DNA of 64,000 nucleotides from Salinimicrobium sediminilitoris. GTDB lineage: Bacteria > Bacteroidota > Bacteroidia > Flavobacteriales > Flavobacteriaceae. Below, piece by piece: positions 34,493 to 43,484 of this stretch. The translations under genes were made by a program, and so were the position numbers. The notes under the pieces were generated by a model. The model was not told the DNA's origin, did no database searches, and saw nothing but the letters and a program-made list of their open reading frames with translations. The DNA lies in assembly GCF_020866905.1 (NCBI RefSeq), contig NZ_JAIVCC010000002.1:372001-436000 (forward strand), read 5' to 3'. The first letter of the stretch is position 1. Each line of letters opens with the position of its first letter.

Positions 34493-34942
34493 TTGAGCAT
34501 GCATACACTTAACTTCCCCCGGTACTCATTTCGGTTCAAAAATAGCGAAAATAAAGTAGCTGTTTTTGATGAGCTTCGGAAAAAATTTGTTTTCCTTACG
34601 CCCGAAGAATGGGTGCGACAACACGTGGTGCAATTTCTTATACAGGAAAAGAATTTTCCAAAAAGCCTGCTCAATGTTGAGAAACAACTTAAGGTCCACG
34701 ATCTCATTAAAAGGTACGACGTCCTGGCTTACCGGCCCGATGGCAGCATTCACCTGATAGTGGAGTGTAAAGCAGCTTCTGTTCCCGTAACCCAGGAAAC
34801 TTTTGACCAGATCGCCCGGTACAATCTCGCACTGCAGGCAACTTACCTTATGGTTACAAACGGACTGCAGCACTACTTTTGCCAGCTGGATTATGAGGCC
34901 GAAAAATATCACTTCCTCCCCGATCTTCCAGAATGGAGTTAA
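34493..34942 (+). CDS. Stand-alone HsdR N-terminal-like nuclease-fold protein
   Basis: A 149-residue protein matching the N-terminal domain of type I restriction HsdR subunits. The PD-(D/E)xK pattern is visible as RYDVLAYRPDG then LIVECKAASVPV, with an earlier Glu in TPEEWVRQHVVQFL. There is no helicase or methyltransferase gene nearby, so it is not a restriction system. In Bacteroidota such short HsdR_N proteins sit next to holA, as here. Role unknown; DNA repair or housekeeping nuclease is inference. Met at residue 3 is an alternative start. Confidence 0.85.
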   Translation: MSMHTLNFPRYSFRFKNSENKVAVFDELRKKFVFLTPEEWVRQHVVQFLIQEKNFPKSLLNVEKQLKVHDLIKRYDVLAYRPDGSIHLIVECKAASVPVTQETFDQIARYNLALQATYLMVTNGLQHYFCQLDYEAEKYHFLPDLPEWS

Positions 34943-35011
34943 AAAAACCCATTTTTGACACCCGGTAATGGAAGAGCTTAAAATCTCTCATTTTTGCTTT
35001 AATTTGCAGCA

Positions 35012-36013
35012 GTGAAAATAGCAGTAGTCATTCTTAACTGGAACGGAAGAGCATTGCTTGAGCAGTTCCTCCCATCGGTAGTTAATAATTCTCCTGAAGC
35101 CACTGTCTATGTAGCCGACAATGCTTCAACAGATGATTCTGTCCCGTTCCTGAAGAAGAATTTTCCGCAGGTAAAGATCATTCTCAATAAGGTCAACGGT
35201 GGATTTGCCAAAGGTTATAACGACGCCCTACGGGATCTTAAGGAAGATCTCTTCGTACTCCTTAACAGCGATGTGGAAGTCACCCCGGGATGGCTCCCGC
35301 CATTAATTGCCGAAATGGAAAATGATCCCGCCGTTGCGGCGCTCCAGCCAAAGATCCTTAACTACCGTAAAAAAGACTTCTTTGAATATGCAGGTGCCGC
35401 GGGAGGTTTTATTGATGCTTTGGGATATCCATACTGCCGTGGCAGGATCTTTGAAACCCTTGAAAAAGATCTAGGTCAATACGACGATACTCGGGAGATC
35501 TTCTGGGCCACCGGGGCCTGTATGATGATAAGAAGAAATGCCTTTTTTGGGGCAGGTGGGTTTGATGAAGATTTCTTTGCTCACCAGGAGGAAATAGACC
35601 TTTGCTGGAGACTTTTTAACCAGGGCCAAAAAGTAAAAGCAGTGGGTGCATCCCGGGTCTTCCATCTTGGTGGCGGTACTTTAAATTCTATGCACCCCCG
35701 AAAGACTTTTCTAAATTTCAGGAACAGCCTTTTTACGGTTCTTAAAAATGCTCCCAAAAAAAAGATTTTTATGCTGCTTTTCCTTCGATTAATACTCGAT
35801 GGCCTTGCCGGAATAAAATTTTTAATCGCCCTCCAACCCGCTCATACTATTGCCGTGCTTAAAGCACATTTGGACTTTTACAGGCATTTACGAAAAATGT
35901 GGAATAAAAGAATTTCTTCTTCCAAAAACATAAAATATTACCACACTTCCTCCGTTGTACTTGCATATTATCTGCAGGGTAAGAAGACTTTTAAAGAAAT
36001 TGAAAATATTTGA
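35012..36013 (+). CDS. Family 2 glycosyltransferase
   Basis: A 333-residue GT-A enzyme starting at GTG. Motifs: VVILNWNGRALLEQFLPSV, VADNASTDDS, NGGFAKGYNDAL, LLNSDVEVTPGWLPPLI (metal-binding DxD-like) and ATGACMMIRRNAFFGAGGFD with DLCWRL further on. This pattern resembles rhamnosyltransferases of O-antigen or exopolysaccharide synthesis. A C-terminal hydrophobic helix may bring it to the membrane. A TAATTTG element lies right before the start. Confidence 0.9.
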   Translation: MKIAVVILNWNGRALLEQFLPSVVNNSPEATVYVADNASTDDSVPFLKKNFPQVKIILNKVNGGFAKGYNDALRDLKEDLFVLLNSDVEVTPGWLPPLIAEMENDPAVAALQPKILNYRKKDFFEYAGAAGGFIDALGYPYCRGRIFETLEKDLGQYDDTREIFWATGACMMIRRNAFFGAGGFDEDFFAHQEEIDLCWRLFNQGQKVKAVGASRVFHLGGGTLNSMHPRKTFLNFRNSLFTVLKNAPKKKIFMLLFLRLILDGLAGIKFLIALQPAHTIAVLKAHLDFYRHLRKMWNKRISSSKNIKYYHTSSVVLAYYLQGKKTFKEIENI

Positions 36014-36030
36014 ATTAAGTACTCTTTAAA

Positions 36031-36061
36031 TTTCGCCGTGCCAACAGAATTTGTATTTTTG
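36031..36061 (+). promoter_or_regulatory. Bacteroidota-type promoter of the OmpA lipoprotein gene
   Basis: TTTCG (36031-36035) lies 18 bp before TATTTTTG (36054-36061), an exact TAnnTTTG -7 element. The -33 element (TTTG consensus) has one extra base. The start codon is 36 bp downstream. Seen in sequence; usage is inferred. Confidence 0.6.
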
Positions 36062-36096
36062 ACACGTTTAACATTTAATCACAACAATTAAGAATT

Positions 36097-36930
36097 ATGA
36101 AAAAATTCATGCTTTTATCGGCAACTGCTGCCCTCCTTTTTTCTTCATGTGTTTCATCGAAGAAGTATGCCGAGCTCGAAGCTCAACAACAGGAGACTCA
36201 GGACAAGCTAAACACTGCCACCGTTAAACTTAATTCCTGTTTAGACGAAAAAGAACGTCTAAACCAACAAATTGGACAATTGAGTAATCAAAATACTGCT
36301 TTATTGAACAACGTTGGAGATCTTGCTACTCTATCTAAAAAAGAAGCTGAAAATCTTGAACGTTCTTTAGAAAGCATCAAGGAAAAAGATATGAAGATCC
36401 AGCGTATGCAGGATGCTATTACTAAGAAGGATTCAGTAACACTTGCTTTGGTAACCAGCCTAAAAGGGGTGCTTGGAAACATGAGTGATGAGGACATCCA
36501 GATCAACGTAGAAAAAGGTGTTGTTTATGTATCTATTTCTGACAAACTTCTTTTCGAAAGCGGAAAATACAATGTATCCGACCGTGCTAAAGAAGTACTT
36601 GGTAAAGTTGCTACCGTTGTGAAGAACCGTCCAGATATCGAGTTTATGGTAGAAGGTCATACAGATGACAAGCCAATTAGAAACGCAGTGCTTCAGGACA
36701 ACTGGGATCTTTCTGTGAAGAGAGCAACTTCTGTAGTTCGTGTATTGCAGGAAGACTTTGGAGTACAGCCACAAAGAATGACTGCTGCAGGAAGAAGTTA
36801 CTACGTACCTGTTGCAACTAATGAAACTGCAGAGGGTAGAGCTGCAAACAGAAGAACACGTATTGTGATCCTTCCTAAACTTGACCAGTTCTACAATCTT
36901 ATTGAAGAAGGTATGCAGACTGCGAAGTAA
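36097..36930 (+). CDS. OmpA-family outer-membrane lipoprotein
   Basis: A 277-residue lipoprotein. The signal ends at a lipobox (ALLFSSC, Cys18). Residues about 25-120 are a coiled coil rich in Glu, Gln and Asn (LNTATVKLNSCLDEKERLN). The C-terminal OmpA domain has SISDKLLFESGKYNV, EGHTDDKPI and AAGRSYYVPVATNETAEGRA followed by NRRTRIVI, the peptidoglycan-binding motifs. It probably tethers the outer membrane to the cell wall and, from its strong promoter and terminator, may be abundant. Confidence 0.93.
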   Translation: MKKFMLLSATAALLFSSCVSSKKYAELEAQQQETQDKLNTATVKLNSCLDEKERLNQQIGQLSNQNTALLNNVGDLATLSKKEAENLERSLESIKEKDMKIQRMQDAITKKDSVTLALVTSLKGVLGNMSDEDIQINVEKGVVYVSISDKLLFESGKYNVSDRAKEVLGKVATVVKNRPDIEFMVEGHTDDKPIRNAVLQDNWDLSVKRATSVVRVLQEDFGVQPQRMTAAGRSYYVPVATNETAEGRAANRRTRIVILPKLDQFYNLIEEGMQTAK

Positions 36931-36953
36931 GCAGAAATCATTATATACTTTAT

Positions 36954-36985
36954 AAAAGCCCGGCAGTTGCCGGGCTTTTTTTTTT
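36954..36985 (+). terminator. Strong terminator of the OmpA lipoprotein gene
   Basis: AAAAGCCCGGC, loop AGTT, GCCGGGCTTTT, then further T. The core GCCCGGCAGTTGCCGGGC is identical to the hairpin after the next gene at 38238-38262. Confidence 0.93.
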
Positions 36986-37067
36986 AACATATTAATTTTC
37001 AGGCGATTCCATTTTTTAAGATTTTTTTAGTTAGATTCGACACTTTATTAATCAACTAAAGTTTATT

Positions 37068-38216
37068 ATGTTAAAAAGTTTCAACAAAATTGCTCTGTTC
37101 TCTTTGTGCGTAGGCATCATTAGTGTTTCCTGTGAAAAAGATACAGAAGTGGAAGAAGTGATGGTTTCTGGATCTCCTGTTATGAATGCATCTCATTCTA
37201 TATTAAATGTAGATGCGAAAGCCGCAATCAACCCTGATCTGGCTGTTAATCCCGTTACCTATGATGGTCACAATCTTAGAAATGATGTTTTTAAAAAGAA
37301 TGCTGTAGAACCTACTGATTGTAGCCCAACGGCGTTTAACAGCGAAATCAACAAAGTTATCCAACCGTTCTTCTCAGACCCTTTAGCTCTAACTTATTTT
37401 GATTTATATCTTGATTTAAATTTTTACATATCTTACCTCGATACTTCTGAGCAATATTTCGGCGAAAATGGTGAGTACACAAATTTCATGGCAAAAAGAG
37501 TCCGTGATCTTGAAAGATTTTGGGATATGCCTAATGAGATTCGTGTTAATGGCCAGCACACTGCAAGTTTGAACGATCGTGATAAATTGGCTAGTGTCTA
37601 TATTTTCGTAGGTCTTTCGTCTGAAGTGGCCTATGCTAATGCAGATTTTCTTCTCTCAGTTAACGAGGCCTCACCTGTACTTCCGGAATCGCCATATTTT
37701 GCTATGGACGGATTTGCCACAGCAGGAAATCTTATTGTAATAGGTGATGGTATAACATCTGTTCTTTCCAGAACCGGAATCGATGAGGGTATTGTTTGGA
37801 CTGGTATTCTTGCTCATGAATGGGCTCACCAAATACAATTCGACAACTATTCAGTATGGTATCCTGAAGGAGCTGCAGATAATCAACCCGAAGCTACCCG
37901 ATATACGGAATTAGAAGCAGACTTTATGGCCGCTTACTACATGACTCATAAAAGAGGAGCGACTTATAACTGGAAAAGAGTGGTGCAGTTTTATGAATTG
38001 TTTTTCAATATTGGAGATTGCGGATTCGACGCCAACGGTCACCACGGGACACCACAGCAAAGAATGGAAGCCGCGCGTTTAGGATATGAATTGGCTAACG
38101 ATGCTCAAAAGCAAGGACATATTTTAACCGAACAGGAATTACATGAAATTTTTGTTTCCGAAGTTATTGATGCTGTTGTAGCTCCAGAAGTAGGACCGGA
38201 ATTTGTTACAGAATAA
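37068..38216 (+). CDS. Putative zinc metallopeptidase lipoprotein
   Basis: A 382-residue protein with a lipoprotein signal (GIISVSC, Cys22). Residues 250-254 are HEWAH, an HEXXH zinc motif in GILAHEWAHQIQFDNY, and ELEADFMAAYYM (281-292) supplies the likely third ligand, as in gluzincin or neutral-zinc-peptidase-like families. The first 100 residues are low in recognisable motifs. It could process surface proteins. No exact family is recognised. Its terminator core matches that of the preceding OmpA gene. Confidence 0.75.
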   Translation: MLKSFNKIALFSLCVGIISVSCEKDTEVEEVMVSGSPVMNASHSILNVDAKAAINPDLAVNPVTYDGHNLRNDVFKKNAVEPTDCSPTAFNSEINKVIQPFFSDPLALTYFDLYLDLNFYISYLDTSEQYFGENGEYTNFMAKRVRDLERFWDMPNEIRVNGQHTASLNDRDKLASVYIFVGLSSEVAYANADFLLSVNEASPVLPESPYFAMDGFATAGNLIVIGDGITSVLSRTGIDEGIVWTGILAHEWAHQIQFDNYSVWYPEGAADNQPEATRYTELEADFMAAYYMTHKRGATYNWKRVVQFYELFFNIGDCGFDANGHHGTPQQRMEAARLGYELANDAQKQGHILTEQELHEIFVSEVIDAVVAPEVGPEFVTE

Positions 38217-38237
38217 TATTTTTACTTATACAGTATT

Positions 38238-38262
38238 AAAGCCCGGCAGTTGCCGGGCTTTT
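38238..38262 (+). terminator. Terminator of the putative zinc peptidase gene
   Basis: AAAGCCCGGC (38238-38247), loop AGTT, GCCGGGCTTTT (38252-38262), followed by GTTTTGTTTT. Same stem-loop core as at 36954-36985. Confidence 0.9.
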
Positions 38263-38388
38263 GTTTTGTTTTCTAATTCAACACTTCCTTCAGCTTATAA
38301 TCCATTAGCTTGTTCTGGAAAAGGTGCCTGCTATTTTGCAGTAATAAAGTTTTTCTCAAAGCACATTATATCCTAATTGATAAAGGAC

Positions 38389-39009
38389 CTAAAGGATTTC
38401 AATACTACCTTTCCCTTCCCGTATAACTTCAGGTTCGGGGGTGGTAAGATCAATAACTGTAGAGGGAATATTGTCTCCATAACCGCCATCAATGACGATT
38501 TCTACTAGATTATCCCATTTTTCAAGAATGAGTTCGGGATCTGTGGTGTATTCTAACACCTCATCATCATCTCGAATGGAAGTGGAAACAATTGGATTAC
38601 CGAGTCCGCTTACAAGTGCCCGGCAAATATTATTATCGGGGATACGAATTCCTACTGTTTTCTTCTTTCTAAAAACTGCTGGTAAATTGCTATTTCCGGG
38701 AAGAATAAATGTATACGGCCCAGGCAGGTTCCTTTTCAGGATCTTAAAGGTTCGATTATCTATTTGCCTCACATAATCGGAAAGATTACTCAAATTTTCA
38801 CAGATAAAAGAGAAATTTGCTTTTTCAAGTTTCACCCCCCTAACCTGTGCTATGCGTTCTAAAGCCGCAGTATTGGTTATATCACAGCCAAGACCGTAGA
38901 TCGTATCTGTAGGGTAAATGATAAGGGCACCATCTTTCAAAGCCTCTACAACTCTTTTTATTTCTCTTGGATTTGGGTTCTCTTCATAGATCCTGATTAA
39001 TTCTGCCAT
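38389..39009 (-). CDS. YciO/YrdC/Sua5-family protein (threonylcarbamoyl-AMP synthase-like)
   Basis: A 206-residue YrdC-fold protein: LIYPTDTIYGLGCDITNTAAL near the N-terminus, ANFSFICENLSNLSDYVR, LKRNLPGPYTFILPGNSNLP and the substrate region SGLGNPIVSTS, then PSTVIDLTTPEPEVIREGKG at the C-terminus. TsaC/Sua5 makes threonylcarbamoyl-AMP for the t6A base of tRNA. The spacing and NFSFIC wording favour the YciO branch, whose activity is less certain. It lacks the extra Sua5 C-terminal domain. Confidence 0.85.
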   Translation of the reverse strand: MAELIRIYEENPNPREIKRVVEALKDGALIIYPTDTIYGLGCDITNTAALERIAQVRGVKLEKANFSFICENLSNLSDYVRQIDNRTFKILKRNLPGPYTFILPGNSNLPAVFRKKKTVGIRIPDNNICRALVSGLGNPIVSTSIRDDDEVLEYTTDPELILEKWDNLVEIVIDGGYGDNIPSTVIDLTTPEPEVIREGKGSIEIL

Positions 39010-39080
39010 AATTAGTTTAGTTTAAATGCCTCCAAAAATTACGAAAATTCAATACCATTTAATAATGGTTTCACAGAAAA

Positions 39081-39293
39081 TTAATCATTCCTCTCCACCT
39101 CACTCTCAAGTTTAAGAACTTCATTGCCATTTTCCTGCTGAATGAACAAAGCCTTATTGTCTGGTTTTCCTTTGCGGGTAACCTTTGTTCCTTTTATGGT
39201 GTGAGTAATTTCATGATCAAAAGTGTTCTTTACCTTTCCATGCGCAATTCCTTTACCCCACTTCCATTTAACTGCTGTGCCTTCTCTAATCAT
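39081..39293 (-). CDS. DUF2945 (HVA1/Tudor-like) protein
   Basis: A 70-residue protein. GTAVKWKWGKGIAHGKVKNT, the THTIKGTKVTRKGKPDNKAL stretch and FIQQENGNEVLKLESEVER match the DUF2945 family, which is predicted to fold as a Tudor-like barrel. Function is unknown in bacteria. It stands alone, 59 bp after the pcrA stop on the same strand. Confidence 0.88.
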   Translation of the reverse strand: MIREGTAVKWKWGKGIAHGKVKNTFDHEITHTIKGTKVTRKGKPDNKALFIQQENGNEVLKLESEVERND

Positions 39294-39353
39294 TTTTATT
39301 TTAAATATAAAAACACAAAAGCATCTAACCTAAAGAATAACAATTACTTAACC

Positions 39354-41678
39354 TCAGGACAACATTTTTAATTTCGCAAACTTGAGGAGCAGTTTCTTGA
39401 TTCCGCCTGTCTCAAAGTCGATTTCTGCCTTTTTATCCTGGCCTACGCCTTCAATACTTAAAACCTTTCCTTTACCAAAGCGCATATGCTCCACTTCATT
39501 GCCGGCTTCCAGTTTTATGACCTCTGCAGAAGGAGCCGAAGTCTCCGGCGTGGTGGCAGGACGCAGCTTTCTTAACTTTCGCAGCTGCTCATCTGTAGGT
39601 TTATGCGACGGCGGCGGAGTTCCTTTGACAGGTTTGTTCTGGCGGAACTTACTCTTGTCTACCTCTCCAAATATGTCGGTATCGATAAGCGGCTTGTACT
39701 TGTAGTCATCCTGCGGAATCATAAAATCGAGGAACTTTTCATCAATTTCCTCAATAAAACGACTGGGCTCGGCATCCACCAGTTTTCCCCATCGATATCT
39801 CGATTGTGTATAGGTGAGAAAAGCTTTTTTCTCGGCCCGGGTGAGAGCCACATAAAACAAACGACGTTCCTCTTCAAGTTCCGATCTTGTATTCATACTC
39901 ATAGCCGAAGGGAAAAGATCCTCCTCCATTCCCACGATATACACATAAGGAAACTCCAGGCCTTTAGCGAGATGTATGGTCATAAGAGCAACACGGTCAT
40001 CATCACCGGAGTCCTTATCCATATCTGTAGCCAAAGCCACATCTTCCAGGAATTCGGTAAGGGAGCCTGTAGCATCGGCTAACTCTTTCTGGCCTTCCAC
40101 AAAATCCCGTATCCCGTTAAGCAATTCCTCTATGTTCTCAATCTTCGCAATACCTTCGGGCGTTCCATCCTTCTTTAATTCCTGAAGCAGCCCGGTCTTT
40201 TTTGCAACAGTTTCAGCAAGAGTAAAAGCATCGGCAGTTTCATTCATGATCTGGAAGCTTTTTACCATATTGATAAAGTTCTCCAGTTTATTTTTCGTGC
40301 CTTTATTGATCTTCAGGTCAATTTTATCGAGGTTCTCAATCACTTCATAAATAGACCTTTTATAATGGTTTGCCGCAATGGTAAGTCTGTCGACAGTTGT
40401 CTGCCCAATTCCGCGGGCAGGAAAATTTATTACCCGTTTTAGGGCTTCCTCATCTTTGGGATTGATCACCAGCCTTAAATAAGAAAGCACATCCTTTATC
40501 TCTTTCCGTTGATAAAAGGAGAGACCACCATAAATTCGGTATGGAATATCTTTTTTCCGCAGAGCGTCTTCCATGGCCCTACTTTGGGCATTGGTACGAT
40601 AAAGAATGGCAAAATCCCCATTGTTCATCTGGTTCTCCATTCGGGTTTCAAAAATGGATCCTGCAACAAACCTTCCCTCTTCCCCATCTGTAAGCAAACG
40701 GTTCACCACGATCTTTGGACCGTCATCATTGGCTGTCCATACAACCTTTTCAAGCCTGGTCTTATTCTTTTCAATAATGGAATTGGCGGCTTCAACTATA
40801 TTTTTTGAGGAACGGTAGTTCTGCTCAAGACGATACATTTGTACGTCATCATAATCCTTCTGAAAGTTGAGAATGTTGTTGATGTTCGCCCCACGAAAGG
40901 CATAGATACTTTGTGCATCGTCACCCACCACACATATATTCTGAAATTTATCTGAAAGTGCTTTTACGATAAGATATTGAGAATGGTTGGTATCCTGGTA
41001 CTCATCTACCAGAATATATCTGAAGCGGTTCTGGTATTTATGAAGCACATCGGGAAACCTGTTAAGTAATTCATTGGTTTTCAATAGCAGGTCATCAAAA
41101 TCCATAGCTCCTGCCTTAAAACACCTGTCCACATATTCTCTGTAAATTTCCCCCAGCCTTGGCTTTTTTGACATGGCATCGGCTTCCATTAATTCGGGAT
41201 TTTGAAAATATGCCTTTACAGTGATCAGGCTGTTCTTATAAGAGGAGATACGGGAATAAACCTGTTTATATTTATAAACATCTTTATCCAGTCCCATTTC
41301 CTTAATAATTGCGGAGATAAGGCGCTGGGAATCCTGAGTATCATATATGGTAAAATTGGAAGGGTAACCCAATTTATCGGCTTCAAACCTTAACATCTTT
41401 GCAAAGATGGAGTGAAATGTTCCCATCCAAAGGTTTTTCGCCTCACTGTTACCTACAATTTTAGCGATTCGGGTTTTCATTTCCCGTGCCGCCTTGTTAG
41501 TAAATGTTAAGGCAAGAATATTAAAAGCATCCACCCCCTTGCTCATGAGGTATGCAATCCTGTAAGTAAGCACCCTGGTCTTCCCCGATCCCGCACCCGC
41601 AATCACGATCATAGCCCCATCTTTCTGCAAAACAGGGGCTCGCTGAGCATCATTTAACTCGGCTAAATATTTTTCCAA
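39354..41678 (-). CDS. UvrD/PcrA-type ATP-dependent DNA helicase
   Basis: A 774-residue superfamily-1A helicase, starting at TTG (41678). Motif I is VIAGAGSGKTRVLTYR, Ia TFTNKAAREMK, II LVDEYQDTN, III VVGDDAQSIYAFRGA, IV LEQNYRSS, V MTIHLAKGLEFPYVYIVGME and VI RRLFYVALTRAEKKAFL. The C-terminal VEHMRFGKGKVLSIEGVG is the Tudor-like tail of PcrA that binds RNA polymerase. It works in nucleotide-excision and replication-fork repair. Confidence 0.95.
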   Translation of the reverse strand: MEKYLAELNDAQRAPVLQKDGAMIVIAGAGSGKTRVLTYRIAYLMSKGVDAFNILALTFTNKAAREMKTRIAKIVGNSEAKNLWMGTFHSIFAKMLRFEADKLGYPSNFTIYDTQDSQRLISAIIKEMGLDKDVYKYKQVYSRISSYKNSLITVKAYFQNPELMEADAMSKKPRLGEIYREYVDRCFKAGAMDFDDLLLKTNELLNRFPDVLHKYQNRFRYILVDEYQDTNHSQYLIVKALSDKFQNICVVGDDAQSIYAFRGANINNILNFQKDYDDVQMYRLEQNYRSSKNIVEAANSIIEKNKTRLEKVVWTANDDGPKIVVNRLLTDGEEGRFVAGSIFETRMENQMNNGDFAILYRTNAQSRAMEDALRKKDIPYRIYGGLSFYQRKEIKDVLSYLRLVINPKDEEALKRVINFPARGIGQTTVDRLTIAANHYKRSIYEVIENLDKIDLKINKGTKNKLENFINMVKSFQIMNETADAFTLAETVAKKTGLLQELKKDGTPEGIAKIENIEELLNGIRDFVEGQKELADATGSLTEFLEDVALATDMDKDSGDDDRVALMTIHLAKGLEFPYVYIVGMEEDLFPSAMSMNTRSELEEERRLFYVALTRAEKKAFLTYTQSRYRWGKLVDAEPSRFIEEIDEKFLDFMIPQDDYKYKPLIDTDIFGEVDKSKFRQNKPVKGTPPPSHKPTDEQLRKLRKLRPATTPETSAPSAEVIKLEAGNEVEHMRFGKGKVLSIEGVGQDKKAEIDFETGGIKKLLLKFAKLKMLS

Positions 41679-41848
41679 TACTAACTTCTTTTAAGGGGTG
41701 AAAATAATTAAAATGAGGCAAAAATTAAGCCGTCAACTCATATCTTTTTAAGATTTCTCATCGATTGATTTTCCCATTTTACATTTTTTTTAAATAAATA
41801 TATTTTGGAGGTGCAGCTATATGGAGTAACTTTTATTTTTCGTCAAAA

Positions 41849-43477
41849 ATGTGGTTTATGGATAATGTTTTGAAATTTTTGGGAGATATCTCCTGGTGGA
41901 TGTGGCTTCTTATTTTTATCGGGCTAGTTGTTATTTATGACATCTTTGTAAACAAGAAACACACCATCCTCCATAACTTCCCTCTGGTTGGTCATTTTCG
42001 TTATATGCTCGAAAGCATTGGACCCGAATTAAGGCAGTACATCGTGGCCGGAAACCGGGAGGAACTGCCCTTTAACCGTATAGAACGAAGCTGGGTTTAT
42101 GCATCTTCCAAAAATGAGAATAACTATGAAGGATTTGGGACAGATCAGGATATCTACGATGTAAATTACATCTTCATTAATAATGCGGTCATCCCTTATT
42201 ACATGCCCGAAAAACACATTAACAGGGAAGATCCATACTTCGTAGCATGCGCAAAAGTAATGGGAGAATTCCACAAGCGACGTAGACCTTTTCGGCCTGC
42301 CTCGATCATCAATGTCTCGGCGATGAGTTTTGGTTCTCTCTCGGCCCGGGCAATAGAATCTTTAAACAGAGGCTGCAAAAAATCATATGCTTTTCACAAC
42401 ACTGGTGAGGGCGGGCTGTCACCTTACCACAAAAAAGGAGCAGATGTGGTTTTCCAGATTGGAACAGGTTATTTTGGTATTCGCAATGAAGACGGCAGTT
42501 TTTCAATGGAAAAACTTGTAGAAATGGTAGAGGAATACCCCAGCGTGAGGGCTATTGAAATTAAACTTTCCCAGGGGGCGAAACCGGGAAAAGGCGGAGT
42601 ACTTCCTGCTTCGAAGATCACTCAGGAAATTTCAGAAATTAGGCATGTACCCATGGGGAAAGATGTGCTTTCACCACCTGCACACAGCACCTTTAATGAT
42701 ATGAAGGGATTGGTGGACTGGATTGAAGAAATTGCCGAACATACAGGCTTACCCGTAGGCATAAAAGCAGCGATTGGAAAACTTGATGAATGGCGGGAAC
42801 TGGCAAGCATTATGGCCGAAACGAACCGGGGACCAGATTTCATTTCCATTGATGGAGGGGAAGGAGGAACCGGGGCTGCCCCTCCCAGTTTTGCAGATCA
42901 TGTTGCCCTGCCCTGGATCTATGGATTTACAGATGTTTACAAGATCTTCCAGGCAAGGGATCTTACCAACCACATAGTTTTTATAGGTAGTGGCAAACTC
43001 GGTTTTCCCGCAAAAGCAGCCATGGCCTTTGCCATGGGAGCCGATTGTATCAATGTGGCCCGGGAAGCAATGTTGAGCGTTGGCTGTATACAGGCCCAAT
43101 CCTGTCACACCAACACCTGTCCTACTGGAGTGGCAACGCAGAACCGTTGGTTACAGGCGGGTATAAATGTCAAGGACAAAGCAGAACGGGTTAATTACTA
43201 TTTCAATAATTTTAGAAAAGAATTACTCGAGATCACCCACGCCTGCGGATATGAACACCCGTGTGAATTTACTATGGATGATGTGGAGATCAATCTGGGC
43301 GACAGGTTCATTGCCAAAACACTTGCTGAAACTTTCATGTATAACAAGACAAAAGTTCCGTTTGATTCTGTTGCTACTTTGGCAGGATGTCCTAACTTAG
43401 GCGGCTCATACCGAAAAGGCAAAGAAACCGATGTGAAGGAAGTAGAAACTGAAGACACCTCGGTAGCAGATCAATAG
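41849..43477 (+). CDS. FMN-binding glutamate-synthase-family protein
   Basis: A 542-residue protein. The N-terminus is a membrane helix (WMWLLIFIGLVVIYDIFV). The rest is the FMN-binding domain of glutamate synthase: SAMSFGSLSARAIESLNRGC, SQGAKPGKGGVLPASKIT, SIDGGEGGTGAAPPSF, GSGKLGFPAKAAMAFAMGAD and the Cys cluster CHTNTCPTGVATQ. It lacks the glutaminase domain, so it is not a full glutamate synthase. Such membrane-anchored homologues are common in Bacteroidota, substrate unknown. Met at residue 4 is a possible start. Confidence 0.9.
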   Translation: MWFMDNVLKFLGDISWWMWLLIFIGLVVIYDIFVNKKHTILHNFPLVGHFRYMLESIGPELRQYIVAGNREELPFNRIERSWVYASSKNENNYEGFGTDQDIYDVNYIFINNAVIPYYMPEKHINREDPYFVACAKVMGEFHKRRRPFRPASIINVSAMSFGSLSARAIESLNRGCKKSYAFHNTGEGGLSPYHKKGADVVFQIGTGYFGIRNEDGSFSMEKLVEMVEEYPSVRAIEIKLSQGAKPGKGGVLPASKITQEISEIRHVPMGKDVLSPPAHSTFNDMKGLVDWIEEIAEHTGLPVGIKAAIGKLDEWRELASIMAETNRGPDFISIDGGEGGTGAAPPSFADHVALPWIYGFTDVYKIFQARDLTNHIVFIGSGKLGFPAKAAMAFAMGADCINVAREAMLSVGCIQAQSCHTNTCPTGVATQNRWLQAGINVKDKAERVNYYFNNFRKELLEITHACGYEHPCEFTMDDVEINLGDRFIAKTLAETFMYNKTKVPFDSVATLAGCPNLGGSYRKGKETDVKEVETEDTSVADQ

Positions 43478-43484
43478 TAGACCT

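Noticed and set aside
34493-34942. Type I restriction-modification system
   Set aside because: Only a short HsdR_N-like domain is present. No HsdM, HsdS or helicase domain occurs in the window.
41849-43477. Glutamate synthase large subunit
   Set aside because: The glutaminase domain and the gltD partner are missing, and the N-terminus is a membrane helix. It is a family member of unknown substrate, not a working GOGAT.
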